Made by a program: the position numbers and the translations under genes. 64,000 nt of DNA from Blastocladiella emersonii ATCC 22665 (taxonomy: Eukaryota; Blastocladiomycota; Blastocladiomycetes; Blastocladiales; Blastocladiaceae), in contig JANHCV010000007.1 of assembly GCA_025594325.1 (NCBI GenBank), forward strand, positions 186,001 through 250,000, read 5' to 3'. This document shows, piece after piece, positions 53,413 through 64,000 of this stretch (its first letter is position 1; each line of letters begins with the position of its first letter). A model generated the notes under the pieces. It was given only the letters and a program-made list of their open reading frames with translations. It was not told the origin of the DNA and searched no databases.

Positions 53413-56400
53413 CTACGCCCACGGCACCCGCGTCCGCTCCGCATTCATCTCGACCTCAGCCGTCCCCGCGGCCACAAACCGCGCGACCTGGACCTGTTCC
53501 TTGCCCAGGGTCACGGTCCGTCCGAGCACGCGCATCTCGAGCTCGCGCGCGGCGTGCAGCGTCGGCGCCACGAGCGGGTGCGCGAACACGACGTGCGTTG
53601 CGGACCCGAGCTTAGCGTGGGCGACGTGTCCCTCGGCGTGCATCACCGCGACCACGGGGCCCGCATGCGCGTCAAACGCGTTGGCCGCGGCCGTGAAGGT
53701 CACGGCATGCGTCGAGGTGCCGTCAATCACCTTGACGCCGACAACCCGCTCAATCGGGACCGAGAGCGCAGCGGCGAGACCCGCGTACTGCGTCCACACG
53801 ACGATCTTGGCGGTGGGCGACGCGGCGACCACGGACTGCACGTGCAGCGCGATGGCGCTCACCTTGGACCCGTACCCATAGACCGAGTAGGGCCCGCCGG
53901 GCGCGCGGGTCACGAGGCGTGGGTCGATGGGCGTAAGGCAGATGAAGCATCGCTCGGGGATCGGGCAGTTGGTGCAGACGATGTGCGCGCATGGCGTGAT
54001 GGAAAATGGTGCCCAGCTCGCATCGAAGACGTTGGGGCAGCACGAGCAGCGGACCAGTCCATTGCCGTTAGGTACGGCGAACGAGGCAGTGGGCCAGAAA
54101 GGCGGCGCCACCGTGACGTACGTATCGCGGTTGCGGATCGCGCGATAGAGACGGAGACGTGCCTCCTCAACGGACGCGACAAGAGAACCAAGTCGCGACT
54201 GGTCAAGGATCGACACATCGCCGAAGCGAGTTGCAGCCGGCGGTGGTGGGACAGGTCCAGCGAGTGGATCAGCAAGCTCAGACGCCGTAAGATCATTCCG
54301 CACAAGCCAAGCGCGACCAGCGGGCCACCCGCGGACTGCCTCCCGCGCAGCAACGAGTGCCGTGTTGAGAATTGTACGGGACGTACTGACAATCTTGTCG
54401 AGCCGCCCCTGCTCACCCGGACTCGCGTTGCGCAGCCACTCGGCGACGGCAGCAACCGTCAGCGCCACGCTGGAGGTCGACATGCCGTGCGCCGTAGCAA
54501 GCGAAGTGAGCTGGTGGTGCTGGAAGCCCTTGAGATACTCGCGCATCGTAAGCGGCGAGCTGCGCGCGGCCGACGCGTGCGCGAGGAGAATCTCGGCGGG
54601 CGTGGGCTGGACCGTGACGACTGTGTGCGCGACGGGGCGGTAAAGCCTCACGGATCGCGTGAAGCTGTACGTGATGTGGGCGAGAAAATCATCCTTCCCG
54701 TGCTTGTCGACCACAGGAACGCCGGGCGGAAGACTCGCAAGAAGCACCGCGTGGCGCTCGTGAACGTGGGCCAAGTCGCGGACAAAGACGGTGGACGTCG
54801 CGCGGAGCCCGGGGATGAAATCGGCGATGCGGCCCACAGTGCGCTTCTCAGCTTCGAAGCGCGCCTCGGCCGCGCGCTGCTTGACCTCCGCCTCCCGTCG
54901 CAGCTGGTCGCGCTGGAGGTAGTACTGGACGCGCAAGAGCACGGCGTTTTCCCCGGTGGGAACTGGAGGAGCAAAGCCATGCTGCGGTTTGGCCGGGGGT
55001 AATGGTTCCTTGGCCATTGCATCGAGATCCTAGATGGCGACGCGGTGGAACCATGTCCGCTCGAAAACGACCTCGCCGCGAGGCGGAGCGTAACTCGCGT
55101 GGCCCGCCGTGACAGCGTCGAGCGCCAGGTCGCTGAGTTGCTCCGCCAAGTCGTAGACGTGAGCTGAAGCCGAGGCCAAGAGGGAACCCGTGCACGCGGC
55201 CCCGGCGCGCGTCAGCGGACGCTGGTACTCGGTAGCGTCAACGACCGCGGCGACACGAAAGCGGTACTCGTCGGAAACAATCACGTTGACGTCGAGAAGC
55301 ACCACGTCGGCCAGCTGCAGGTCCTCCCACGAGAGCTGTGCGTGGTCAGCGATCGTTTTCACGGTCACGATACGCGCTGTAGCGCCGAGTGTCGATTGCA
55401 CGGTGACGAGAAGGCTGTCAAAATGGTTCGCGGGACAAAGCACGAGGGTAGCCCGCGACGGAAAGTAGCGGCCACGCGCGGCCTCGTCGTGGATTGCAAC
55501 GGCGTCAATGGCCGGGCAAGGCCGCGCATGAATAAGCGCGAGGAGAGACCAGGCATTGTTCTTGACAGGGCTCATGGAAGACAGACCGATCTGCATCGTC
55601 CGCGCATCGTAAGGATCGCGTGAAGCCGAGTCGCGCTCCGCGGACCAAACGTCGCGCTCGGCCCACTCGCCGAGGTGCGGGTTGAAGAGGACACCGCCCG
55701 GTCCAAGGCGAATGTACGGCCGCTTCGAAGCCGCGTCAGTTTCGGCGAAATCGTGAAGCGTTGGATCAGACTCGCGCTGAAAAAGCCACGCGAAGGCCCG
55801 CACGTCGTCCTCGTGCGGAGGAGCCTTGATACCAGAAAGCGCACCAAGTTTGATCCCGAACTTAAACTTGGATCCGGCGCTGAGCTTGGCGGCAGAAGGA
55901 ACAATCCAAGTCGGCGCAAGCTCCGACTTGATTCCAGCTTCGACGCGCTCGTTGAAGATCGGGAACAGCTTGACAAGACGCCTGAGCGCACGCAGCGCTC
56001 CAGGAACCTTACCGCGCAGGTCGCGGTTCAAGTCGGCGGTGCGCAGGTAGAACTGCCACTCGTAAGGAAAGTCGACCGCGACGAGCGGCGTCGAGGGGTA
56101 CGGCGTGCCGGCCACAGGCCGCACGAATGCGCGCAGGTAGCGCGCGATGGTACCGTCGGTCTCGTCGAACAGCGGGTGCCAAGACCGAGAAGAAGGCATG
56201 ACCAGATCGCCCGCCCGCACGGCCCATTGCGCGGGCCTGCGCTGAGACGAGCGCTCGGACGTGTTCGTTGAGTAGGCGATGGTGCGGCTGCTGGTCTTGG
56301 ACGAAGCAGGCGCGGGGTCGGCGTCAGCAAATACGGCATCCGAGGCGAGGAAGGGTAATAGCTTGATTCCGATCTTCGAAGATTTGAAGAGCAAGTCAAG

Positions 56401-57212
56401 TCCGTTCTGACGACGCGCATCTTTAAAGTACGGGTCGGCGTTGTAGGCTGCCGCAAAATCGGCGACCTTGAGCGAGCGCAAGTCCGCCGCGGTCCATGGC
56501 TCGGCGCGCGGCGGGAGCCGGTAGTAGACGGTCCGCGTGTCGCCAAGCAAAAACGAAACACATGGTTGATCGTGGTCGTTGGAGCGGTCAAAGATGAGCA
56601 CGGGTTCAAGTCGAAACTCCAACTCGGCAAGCACAGGCCGATCCGCGCCCTGCCATCCGAATGTTTTGGTATGCCGATCGCTAGGTTTAGGGAGGCGCAT
56701 CACCTGCAAGTTGCGAGAAGTGCCCAAGAAGAGGTCTAGAGAGAAACGAAGGATCAAAGTCAACCTTACTCACACGTGGAGCCGTGTTCAAGCGTACCAG
56801 GCTGATCATTGTTGCGCGGCGTAACGCCGATCCAAGCGTCGCTGTCCGGAAATCCAGAAGCAAGCACTGCGTCCTCGTCGGCGAGATGAAGCGACTCGAA
56901 CAGCTGGCGCGTGTCGTACGGGCCATGCGTAGACCCGCGTCTGAGGTTCTCTGCAGTTTCGGGGAACGGGACCCACCACCCCGACGCGGCCCGTTCGGCG
57001 TAGACCCGGCGCTCCAGCTCCTCGGCCGTCTGCGGCAAGGTGAGAGGATGGGCCGGTGCCGGTTGGTCAATCGGAAGCGGGACGTAAGGCTCGAAGGCAG
57101 GTGCTAGCTTGCGCCGTTTGGGAGTGCCCGGTGCTGAACGCGGGCGTTTCGCAGGCGAGGCGACGCCGACGCCGTTGGCCGCCGTCGGTTGGGCGCCAGG
57201 AGCGTAAGACAT
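53413..57212 (-). pseudogene. Copy E: degenerate SNF2/Rad5-like protein with RING finger, one in-frame TAG
   Basis: Exon 1 is 56798-57212 (AKRPRSA and KRRKL basic motifs), the intron 56736-56797, and exon 2 runs from 56735 to TAG at 53,413. Copy E preserves the SNF2 resemblance best at motif Ia (SRATLVLCPANHFDSLL). It carries YIRLGPGGVLFNPHLGEWAE in place of Walker A, FAWLFQRE upstream, an intact RING (CSCC...PCAHIVCTNC...CFIC), and KIVVWTQYAGLAAAL plus RFVAAGTAE in the second lobe. A TAG at 55,030-55,032, right after WFHRVAI where DEAH would fall, is the only interruption. Both sides are open and in the same frame over 3.3 kb. It may be a recent pseudogene or two separate halves; an intron does not remove the TAG. 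Confidence 0.66.
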
Positions 57213-57720
57213 GGTCAAAAACGTTGCAGCAAGTTCCGATCAGAGATACATGGGTTCGGCTGCTGCATGCAAGGGTGACGGAGAGAACGAACCCGGCCTT
57301 GATGGCTCGAAGGATCTGCGAACCTGAAACTTGAAGCTCCCGTGGACCGCGTGAGTGGCGCAGCGCGTCCTCTCCCCTCCTCCCCGCTTCCTTAGCTGCA
57401 ATTCGATCGGAGCACAAGTTACGATACTCAAGACACCTAAAATCTTCGCTTTTTGGTTTTCAATCGAGGGCCAAAGCCCGCGTCACGCTGGGTGCTCGCG
57501 CCGTGCGGGAGCACTATTGGGTCAGGCGCACGTTGAAAGAGCCCCGCGCATTGCCGCTGCAGCAGTGGGGAGCGCGAGGAACGATGAGCTTACGCAGGTG
57601 GCCGTACTTTTACTCGAATAACACGGCCTGCGCGTCCCGCTTCTCTTGCTTACCTCGTTGCAAGTCGATCGGAACAAAAAAGGCCTCGATTTCAACATAC
57701 AGCTCTGCTACATCACAATC
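57213..57720. other. Intergenic region between copy E and the DUF4470 gene
   Basis: The first 43 bp contain the copy E promoter block (57,222-57,255, minus strand: ACCCATGTATC, then GGAACTTGCTGCAACG). The rest up to 57,720 shows no gene and includes the 3' end of the DUF4470 gene. Confidence 0.5.
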
Positions 57721-60700
57721 TCAATCAATCTCCTCGATACGGCTGCTCGACGCGCGGTGCCGGGCCGGCGCCGGCGCTGGTGCCGCGTGGCGGTGAACGG
57801 GGGTCCCACCACCCTGTGCTGCCGCATACGCCGCCGCAGCAGCCGCCATCTTGGCCTCGGAGACGTCGTGCGACGGGTTGAGGCTCTGCTCGCGGTCCTG
57901 GGTCGGGTACAGCTGGATGAGCGACGTCCGCGTGAGCCTGGGCTTGAGCTTGGCGAAGAAAGCGGGATCGAACCCGAAATCGTTGTGAACCTCCTTGGAC
58001 GGTGCGGCGCGGTCGGCGACGTGCAGGTTCTCGAAGATGGTGACCATGTACGGGTCGGGGATCCGGAACGTGTACACGATGCTGTCGCCCTTGGCGGGCC
58101 GCAGCGTGCACTTGCGGGCGATCTGGGGCTTGAGCTGGGCCGTGGCCGGGTCCGCGCGCCGGCCGTCGTAGTCCGGGTGCTTGATGTAGCTGCAGTCGAG
58201 CACGGGCTTGTACCCGCGGGCGGCGTCGGGTGGCGGGACGACCGCGATGCGGTGCAGGAGGAACACGGCGGCGACCTTGCCCGTCTCGGCGGCGACGAGC
58301 TCGATGATGCGCGCACCCGCCCAGAACTCCTGGAACATGGTCCCGTAGATGGTGATGATATGCGTGGCGTGCATGAGCGCCATGTGCGTGCCGTGCGGCG
58401 ACCGCGCCACGAGCTTGGCCACGAGCTCCGAGTTCTCGACCGACACGGCGCGCATCATCACGTCCGACGCCGTGTGCTGCGGCCACGTCTGGTAGAGGTT
58501 GGACGGCGTGTACACGTCGCTGTAGTCGGGCAGGTTGACGACGAGCGGCGTGAGCCCGAACACGGGCGACGTCGGCGCAATGTACCGGTCCAGGACCAGC
58601 AGCACGCGGTCGTGCGGGTGCACCGATAGCGCCTTGATGGCCGTCAGCATGGCCGGCCCGCACCCGAGCTGCATCGCCTGCATCCGCGTGTGGTCGCCGT
58701 ACTTGACCATGATGGCCCCGACGGCCTTCTGCCGCGTCTCGAAGTCGCAGCACTTGATCGACCCGCTGCCGAGGTACGCGCGCGGGACGGCCAGCACGAG
58801 GTGGATCTCGGACGGGAGCTCGGCCACGTGCACCACGGTCAGCTCGAGGACGCGGCTGAGGACCGACGGACCCCGCGCGTTGATCGGGTCGAACCGCGTC
58901 ACGTTCGGGTAGTAGATGATGCCCGAGTACACGCCTGCGCGCGAGTCGGCGGGCACCGAGTCCGTCGTAGTACCCGTGAGCGGGACCGACTTGGCGTCCT
59001 CGGACAGAGACTGGTGCAGGCCGTGCACGAAGCGCGCACGCACCTCGAGGTCCTCGTCGCCGCCCGCGCCCTTAGCGACGTAGCGCGGGACGTACGTGGC
59101 GACGCGCAGCTTCTGGCCCTCATCGACCGACTTGGTAGCGAGGCTGCGGAACTGATGCATGATGCCGCCCATGCTGATCTCGAGGACCATGTGCGACAGC
59201 GGCGCCGCGGCGCGGACGGCGTTGAGTGCGGTGGCGTCAATGATGCCTTCGACGCGGTACACGTCCGTCTCAAAGCCCTTCTTCTTGCGGCCGCCGAGAT
59301 CGACCGGGAACCCGTACAGGATGGCCTGGGCCTGCAGCTCGGCGAGGCTCGCGGTGAGCACGCCGCTGTCGCCAAGCGCGTCCCACAGCTCGGGCATCGC
59401 GGGCCACGGCGCGAACGGCAGAATGTCGCCGCCGGTCCACGTCAGCCGGCTCGACGCAAGCGCGAAGCCGAGTAGCTTGATGAGCAGCGCCGCGGTCGCG
59501 TGCGGGCCAGCTACACATGCGAGAGTCAGTCAAGGTCCAGGGCAGTAATTGCGCCGGCAGCGTACCGCGACGGCCAGCCATGGCGACCGAATCGGGCCCG
59601 AGCAGCAGCTCAGCGCACCGAACAAACGCGTTAATAATGAACGGCGACTCGCGCAGCGAGATCGGGACCGTGGGCGTGGGAAGCTTGGCGAAAGTAAACT
59701 CCTGACGGCCGTCGACGCCGGCCTTGCTCGCGATCGCGGCCTGCTCAGTGTTCCACGTGAACGGCGTGGTGTGCGTCTGCCAGTGGTCCTGGACGGGGCG
59801 GTCGACTTGGGTGAGGCCCAGCAGCGTCGGGAACGCCTCGTGCGAGAGCCCCATGGTGCGGCGCAGGAACTCGCGGCGCGTCTTGGCAATGGCCCCGACG
59901 TGGTCGGTCGCTGTGAAGATGAGCGAGCGGTCGTGCTCCCAGTTGTTGGCCAGCAGCGGCGACGCGTGGACGAGGACGCTGAGCAGGCCGCACGTCTCGA
60001 TCGTCGCGCCCGTGTGCACCGCGTTGAACCACAGCGGGAGCACGCGGTCTGTCTCGATGGCCGTGTAGCTCGTTTGCCCCGCAAGCTGCATCGCGACGAG
60101 GCTCTCCATGACCGACGTCGGGTGCCCGCCGATCACGGCGAGGCGGCACCGGAACTGCGCGCGGCGGGTTTGGCAGCGTGGGCCACTCAGCAACGGGCGG
60201 GTAGGTGCCGGTCAGCGGCGCGGAGCTGGAGCCGGACCCGAATACATCAACGAGCGCGTTGACCCACAGCTCAAGGTCGCGCGCCATGGAGATGCGCGGG
60301 CCCGCGTACGGGTCAATGTGGAACACGTCGAGCGGCGTGACACCATAGGGCGCCGAAAAGCGGACGACGCCGGGATCGCAGACCGGGTACGCGGCGACGA
60401 GCATGGTCGGGTTCACGGACAGCGCCTTGGGCCGGGCGACGCCGCCGAAATCGAGGAAGGAGGTGCCCTCGGCGGCGAGCTTGCCGATATCGCGCTCGAG
60501 GTTCCACGGCTCGTCCTCGCCGTACGACCCCGTCATGACCTCCTTGCGCAGGCGGTGCATGACGGTCGCGGCCGCGAGATCGGCGTGACTTTTGACGCGG
60601 GGCCCCTTGCGGGCGCGCGCCGCGTCGTAGAAGGCGGTGCGCGCCTGGTCAAACTTGGCGGGCGACCAGCCGACGGCGAGCCACGACTCCCAGCACGCGC

Positions 60701-61298
60701 GGACACCGCGGCGCGTCGCGTCGTCGAGAACACGGACTTGCGCGTCGAGCGCGGTCCAGTCGGTCGCGAGACACGCGCGCATCTGCTCGGCCCAGAACGC
60801 GCGCGTCGCCGGGTCGAGGTACAGCGAGTAGGTGAGCTGGCCAACGTGCCGCGCGAGCGTCGTGACGGTGATGCGGTCGGTGATCTTGACCAGTGATACG
60901 GCGCGCAGGACAAGCAGGTTGCGCGCAAGCACCTCAAAGTGGGTGTCGCTGAGCACAAAATCGAGATTGGCGGTGCCGTACTTGCGCTTGGCCTCGCCGA
61001 CCGTGTGCGCCACGTCGCGCAGGTCGCCGCACTGGAAGACGAGCGCGCCGAGGTGCTTGCTCTCGCGCGGGTTGTGGTACATGAGCAGATCGCGCGGGAA
61101 CGACCGGCCGTAAGGAAGGTACGGGTCCGTCTCTTCATCGAGCGCCAGCGTTGCGCTCGTCTGCGTCGGCGGCGCAAGGGGGACCGAGGGCGCGTCGGAA
61201 GGCCCCGACGTCAGGCCCTCGTCGTGGCTGGCGGCAGCAAGGAGACCGCCGGCCGCTTTGCGGTGAGCTTTGGTTGACTTTCCTTTCTTCTGCTTCAT
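57721..61298 (-). CDS. DUF4470-domain protein, 1,160 residues
   Basis: Exons 60195-61298, 59566-60154 and 57721-59510 sum to 1,161 codons. After a basic start (KQKKGKSTKAHRK), residues about 70-190 form a DUF4470 domain, as in fungal samB-like proteins: GALVFQCGDLRDVAHTVGEA, then LDFVLSDTHFEVLARNLLVL. The next segment (CRLAVIGGHPTSVMESLVA, AIETDRVLPLWF) fits the downstream part of that family. The C-terminal half (exon 3) is conserved-looking but unassigned. The first junction is either a 40-nt intron, GTTGCT...GCGCAG (60,155-60,194), or a one-base frameshift; the second intron (59,511-59,565) is canonical. Molecular function of DUF4470 is not established. It lies next to SNF2-like copy E, as the pseudogene copy lies next to copy D. 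Confidence 0.65.
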
Positions 61299-61560
61299 CG
61301 TAGTGCGTTTCGTGAGAGGCGATGGGAACAGCGCGACTCGTCGAGAGAAGAGACGGTGATTGACGAAACGCGTGGGAAGGCTGCTCACGTGGCCCTGGCG
61401 TGATTGATCGACGCGTCTCGCGGCACGGCAGGACCAGGTCGCTCCAGCTGTAAGACCTACCCTGCAAAGCTGATTGATGTCTCCCATGTCTCGCAATTTT
61501 TTATCTGGATCTTGTAGTGTCAGTAAAAGTTGTTTGTATTCAGCAGTGAATCATCTCATC
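61299..61560. promoter_or_regulatory. Promoter of the DUF4470 gene and 3' region of the PPR-like gene
   Basis: 262 bp between two minus-strand genes. It lacks the promoter block found at the DUF4470 pseudogene, so the intact gene is controlled differently. One GACGCGTCTCGCGGC element lies near 61,410. Towards 61,490-61,560 the sequence is AT-rich, fitting the 3' end of the PPR-like gene. Confidence 0.35.
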
Positions 61561-64000
61561 TCACGCGCCGGCACGCCGCTGCTGCTCCGCGAACTCGCGC
61601 TGCACGGCGAGATACCGCGGATCCTTGACCATCCAGCCGAACATGGACATGCGGCTCGCGACCATGGTGCGGAGGGCGCCGGCCATCTTCGCGTCGACGG
61701 GCGCGCCCGCGCGGATGCGGTGGTCGGTGAGGCACTTGAGGGCGAGGTCGCCGTCACCGAGTCGGATCGCAGCCTCGGCAAGGGACGTCCACACGTTGGC
61801 GTTGGTAATCATGCTCAAGTTGACGCGGCGAGGGCCGCCCGCGAAGATCATGTCGATGAGGCGCAGGAGCAAGTCGTGGCGGTCGGCGAACCCAATAGCG
61901 TCAGCGGCCACGGCGAGCCCCTGCTGCGTCCACATGGCGTCGATGAAGACACGATAATCGGGGCCCGGCTTGGAGCCGTGCCACGGTTCGTCCTTGTTGA
62001 CCCACGGCGGGCACACGGGCGCGTCAAAGTCAAAGAAAGTCCAGCGTCGAAGGAGCGCGACGACGCCTTCGTTGGACGCGCCTTGCGCTGTGGACACGTA
62101 GGACAGGGCGGAGATGAGGCCGCACAAGTACGTCGACGTGGTGCGCGGATCGCGGCCAATGCCGACCTTGTACAGGACGACCGAGTGGATTTGGCCGAGA
62201 AGTTCAAGCGTCGCTGGATCGCGAATGTCCATGCACCGGCGCAACCCCGTGATAAGCGCATTCCACATCGGTAGATTGATGCTCTGGTCGCCGTGCTCCT
62301 CCATAAGCTTAAGGACACGGACCAACGCGAGCGGAACGTTAGCGCGCCCGCCAGGCACGAGAAGCGGGTCGATGCGTCGCGCAAACTCGATGAGCACCTC
62401 GGGCAGCTCCTTTTCGGCGGCCTCGAGCACGCCCGAGCGCGAGTGCGGGTGCTTGCTGTCCTTGGTCCATCCGTGCAAATCATTTCGAGCACGCGGCTCG
62501 GCGCTGAGAGCATCGCTCACCGCATTGAGAGTCGCCGGATCGCGGAACCGGACCGCAGCCCGCTGAAGCGCTTGGGCCACAACCGGAGACGTTCGGTACC
62601 CGCGGCGAAGCATCTCGTAGTGTACGTCGAGCGCCGCATGAAGCAAATCAGCACGAAGCTCTGGCCCGGCCGTGGACGCGTTCGCAAGCGCGCTGATCAC
62701 GGAATTGTAGTACCAGTCGTCGCAGAGCGCCCCTCGCTTGATCGCCCGAATGACCAAGTGTGCCTCGATGATAGCGTCGTACTGACCAAGCGCCGAGAGC
62801 GCGCGAATCATGCAGTCGCAAATCTGCGAGTTCCAGTGCTTGGTGTCGTCGCCGTACTGGCCGATCAAAGCAAGCGCAGCCTCGGGATGACCCTGAGCAA
62901 TATGACGATGTGCAATGAGGCTGATATTGTCGCCGTAAACAGGGAGCCCAAGTTTGGTATAGAGCGCAAGGACCCGTTCGGCATCGGCAAGGAAGAGCTT
63001 GTTAACGAGCGCATTCGAGATCCTCGCAATGCGAGCAGAAAGGAAGTCAGGAGGGCTCGGCGGCTGCAAAGTCATTGCTTCGGTACCCGGTGCGTCGCTG
63101 GAAGCAGTCGTTCCTGCACCGGAAGACTCGGGAGCTGGCAACGACGGAGGCGGTGGGGGCTGCCGGTGAGCAACAAAATCAGCAACAATTCCCTCGACGT
63201 ACTCGACCTCGGCGTCCAAGTCTTTGGCACAAAACGCAGCGTGTAAAAGCACCTCGTTCAGGTCCATGTCTGCGTACGGTCGCGAAAGCAGCCCGCAATC
63301 AACTGCTTCGTTGTGGAGAGCGCGCACTTGATTGAGCTCACCGTTTGAGGCATGGTGCGCGATGAGAACTTTGATCACGGGGTATCGAGGGACCCCAGGA
63401 AGCTGAGCAAGCCGACGAACTTCGTCGATAAGGCGCAGCTTCCCGCAGACGCTAATGACGGCGACAATGGCATCGATGGGCGCCCACGCCGGGTCGATGA
63501 GCGAAGCAAGAAAGATGGCATCTGTGTGCTCGACGTCGCGCCGCGAAGCACCGACGCAAAGGGCAGTTAAAGCGTCTGCATGGTCAAAGAAAAGATCGTG
63601 GATCCGCGGGATGCGCTCGAGTCCTCGCAAAAGGTCGCGTAGTCCCTGGCACAACAGCAGGCGCGAGTCCTCGACCTTGGACTTGATACTTGATAATGCA
63701 ACAAGCAACGCGAGAAGCGGCTCGAGTGACTTGGGCGAAAACGGGTCAATCGCGTTCCAGTTGATTTCGGAAATTGCGTTCCGGAACATTGTCGCGTCAC
63801 CCGCAAGGACGGAAGCTTCGGCGCGCGGGATCGGATCAAGCTTTGCGCGCTCTGCCGCCTGTTCAGCGGCGAGCTTACGCGCAGCTTCCTGCTCGGCAAG
63901 TTTCCGAGCCGCCGCTTCCTCTTCCGCGCGCTTCTGGGCAGCTGCAGCTTCCGCAGCCGCAGCCTCGGCCGCAGCCTTCGCCTCCGCCTCGGCAAGCTTT
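61561..64000 (-). CDS. PPR-like helical-repeat protein (5' end outside the window)
   Basis: The frame is open from the right edge to TGA at 61,561-61,563, so at least 812 codons are visible. The visible N-terminal part is an Ala/Glu/Lys coiled coil (EAAARKLAEQEAARKLAAEQ). The body is a series of helix pairs of about 35 residues, for example HWNSQICDCMIRALSALGQY followed by DAIIEAHLVI, and NSVISALANA. These resemble pentatricopeptide repeats in spacing and in the xxYNxxIxAxxxxG pattern. Such proteins commonly act on organellar RNA. No targeting peptide can be judged because the start is missing. It is encoded upstream of the DUF4470 gene on the same strand. Confidence 0.6.
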   Translation of the reverse strand, partial: KLAEAEAKAAAEAAAAEAAAAQKRAEEEAAARKLAEQEAARKLAAEQAAERAKLDPIPRAEASVLAGDATMFRNAISEINWNAIDPFSPKSLEPLLALLVALSSIKSKVEDSRLLLCQGLRDLLRGLERIPRIHDLFFDHADALTALCVGASRRDVEHTDAIFLASLIDPAWAPIDAIVAVISVCGKLRLIDEVRRLAQLPGVPRYPVIKVLIAHHASNGELNQVRALHNEAVDCGLLSRPYADMDLNEVLLHAAFCAKDLDAEVEYVEGIVADFVAHRQPPPPPSLPAPESSGAGTTASSDAPGTEAMTLQPPSPPDFLSARIARISNALVNKLFLADAERVLALYTKLGLPVYGDNISLIAHRHIAQGHPEAALALIGQYGDDTKHWNSQICDCMIRALSALGQYDAIIEAHLVIRAIKRGALCDDWYYNSVISALANASTAGPELRADLLHAALDVHYEMLRRGYRTSPVVAQALQRAAVRFRDPATLNAVSDALSAEPRARNDLHGWTKDSKHPHSRSGVLEAAEKELPEVLIEFARRIDPLLVPGGRANVPLALVRVLKLMEEHGDQSINLPMWNALITGLRRCMDIRDPATLELLGQIHSVVLYKVGIGRDPRTTSTYLCGLISALSYVSTAQGASNEGVVALLRRWTFFDFDAPVCPPWVNKDEPWHGSKPGPDYRVFIDAMWTQQGLAVAADAIGFADRHDLLLRLIDMIFAGGPRRVNLSMITNANVWTSLAEAAIRLGDGDLALKCLTDHRIRAGAPVDAKMAGALRTMVASRMSMFGWMVKDPRYLAVQREFAEQQRRAGA

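Overview
This window looks like GC-rich eukaryotic nuclear DNA, most likely from a zoosporic fungus. The genes carry short spliceosomal introns of about 40-80 nt, usually GTACGT at the 5' end, a CTAAC/CTGAC branch sequence and a TAG acceptor. Gene spacing is compact. The recognisable proteins (a WASP homologue, a MYST acetyltransferase, RAD1, a TmcB-like multipass sensor, DUF4470 proteins) fit a chytrid or blastocladiomycete. An Allomyces-like organism is my inference, not something the sequence proves.

Layout. 742-12,770 holds three copies (A, B, C) of an approximately 1,250-residue nuclear protein family. 13,087-18,760 is the left arm of a 5,674-bp inverted duplication. 18,761-44,060 is the spacer between the arms. 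It holds an ABC-transporter fragment, a Rab11-FIP-like gene, WASP, an ESA1-type acetyltransferase, RAD1, a 403-residue helical protein, family copy D, a DUF4470 pseudogene, a large TmcB-like gene and a TmcB-like pseudogene. 44,061-49,734 is the right arm. 49,735-64,000 holds a protein with two USP7-like ubiquitin-like domains, a kinase fragment, family copy E, an intact DUF4470 gene and a PPR-like gene that runs off the end.

The most unusual content is the five-copy family (A-E). I read it as a Rad5/SHPRH-like SNF2 helicase in which the ATP-binding GGxLADxMGLGKT segment has become a conserved GGVVxNPxLGEWAER, and DEAH has become GSEEM or similar. The RING finger between the two helicase lobes keeps its ligands. 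All five copies share a promoter block just before the ATG, which also precedes a DUF4470 pseudogene. Every copy carries at least one frameshift or in-frame stop in this sequence.

The second notable structure is the inverted duplication. The 5,674-bp cores are almost identical, while the sequence just outside them on both ends is still homologous but clearly diverged. This pattern suggests gene conversion within an older inverted duplication. The arms carry one copy each of an unrecognised multi-exon membrane protein gene.

Gene models were built by hand from GT-AG junctions. Those for RAD1, WASP, the FIP-like gene, the TmcB-like gene and the DUF4470 gene sum to whole codons. Start codons and the exons of the arm gene are less certain.
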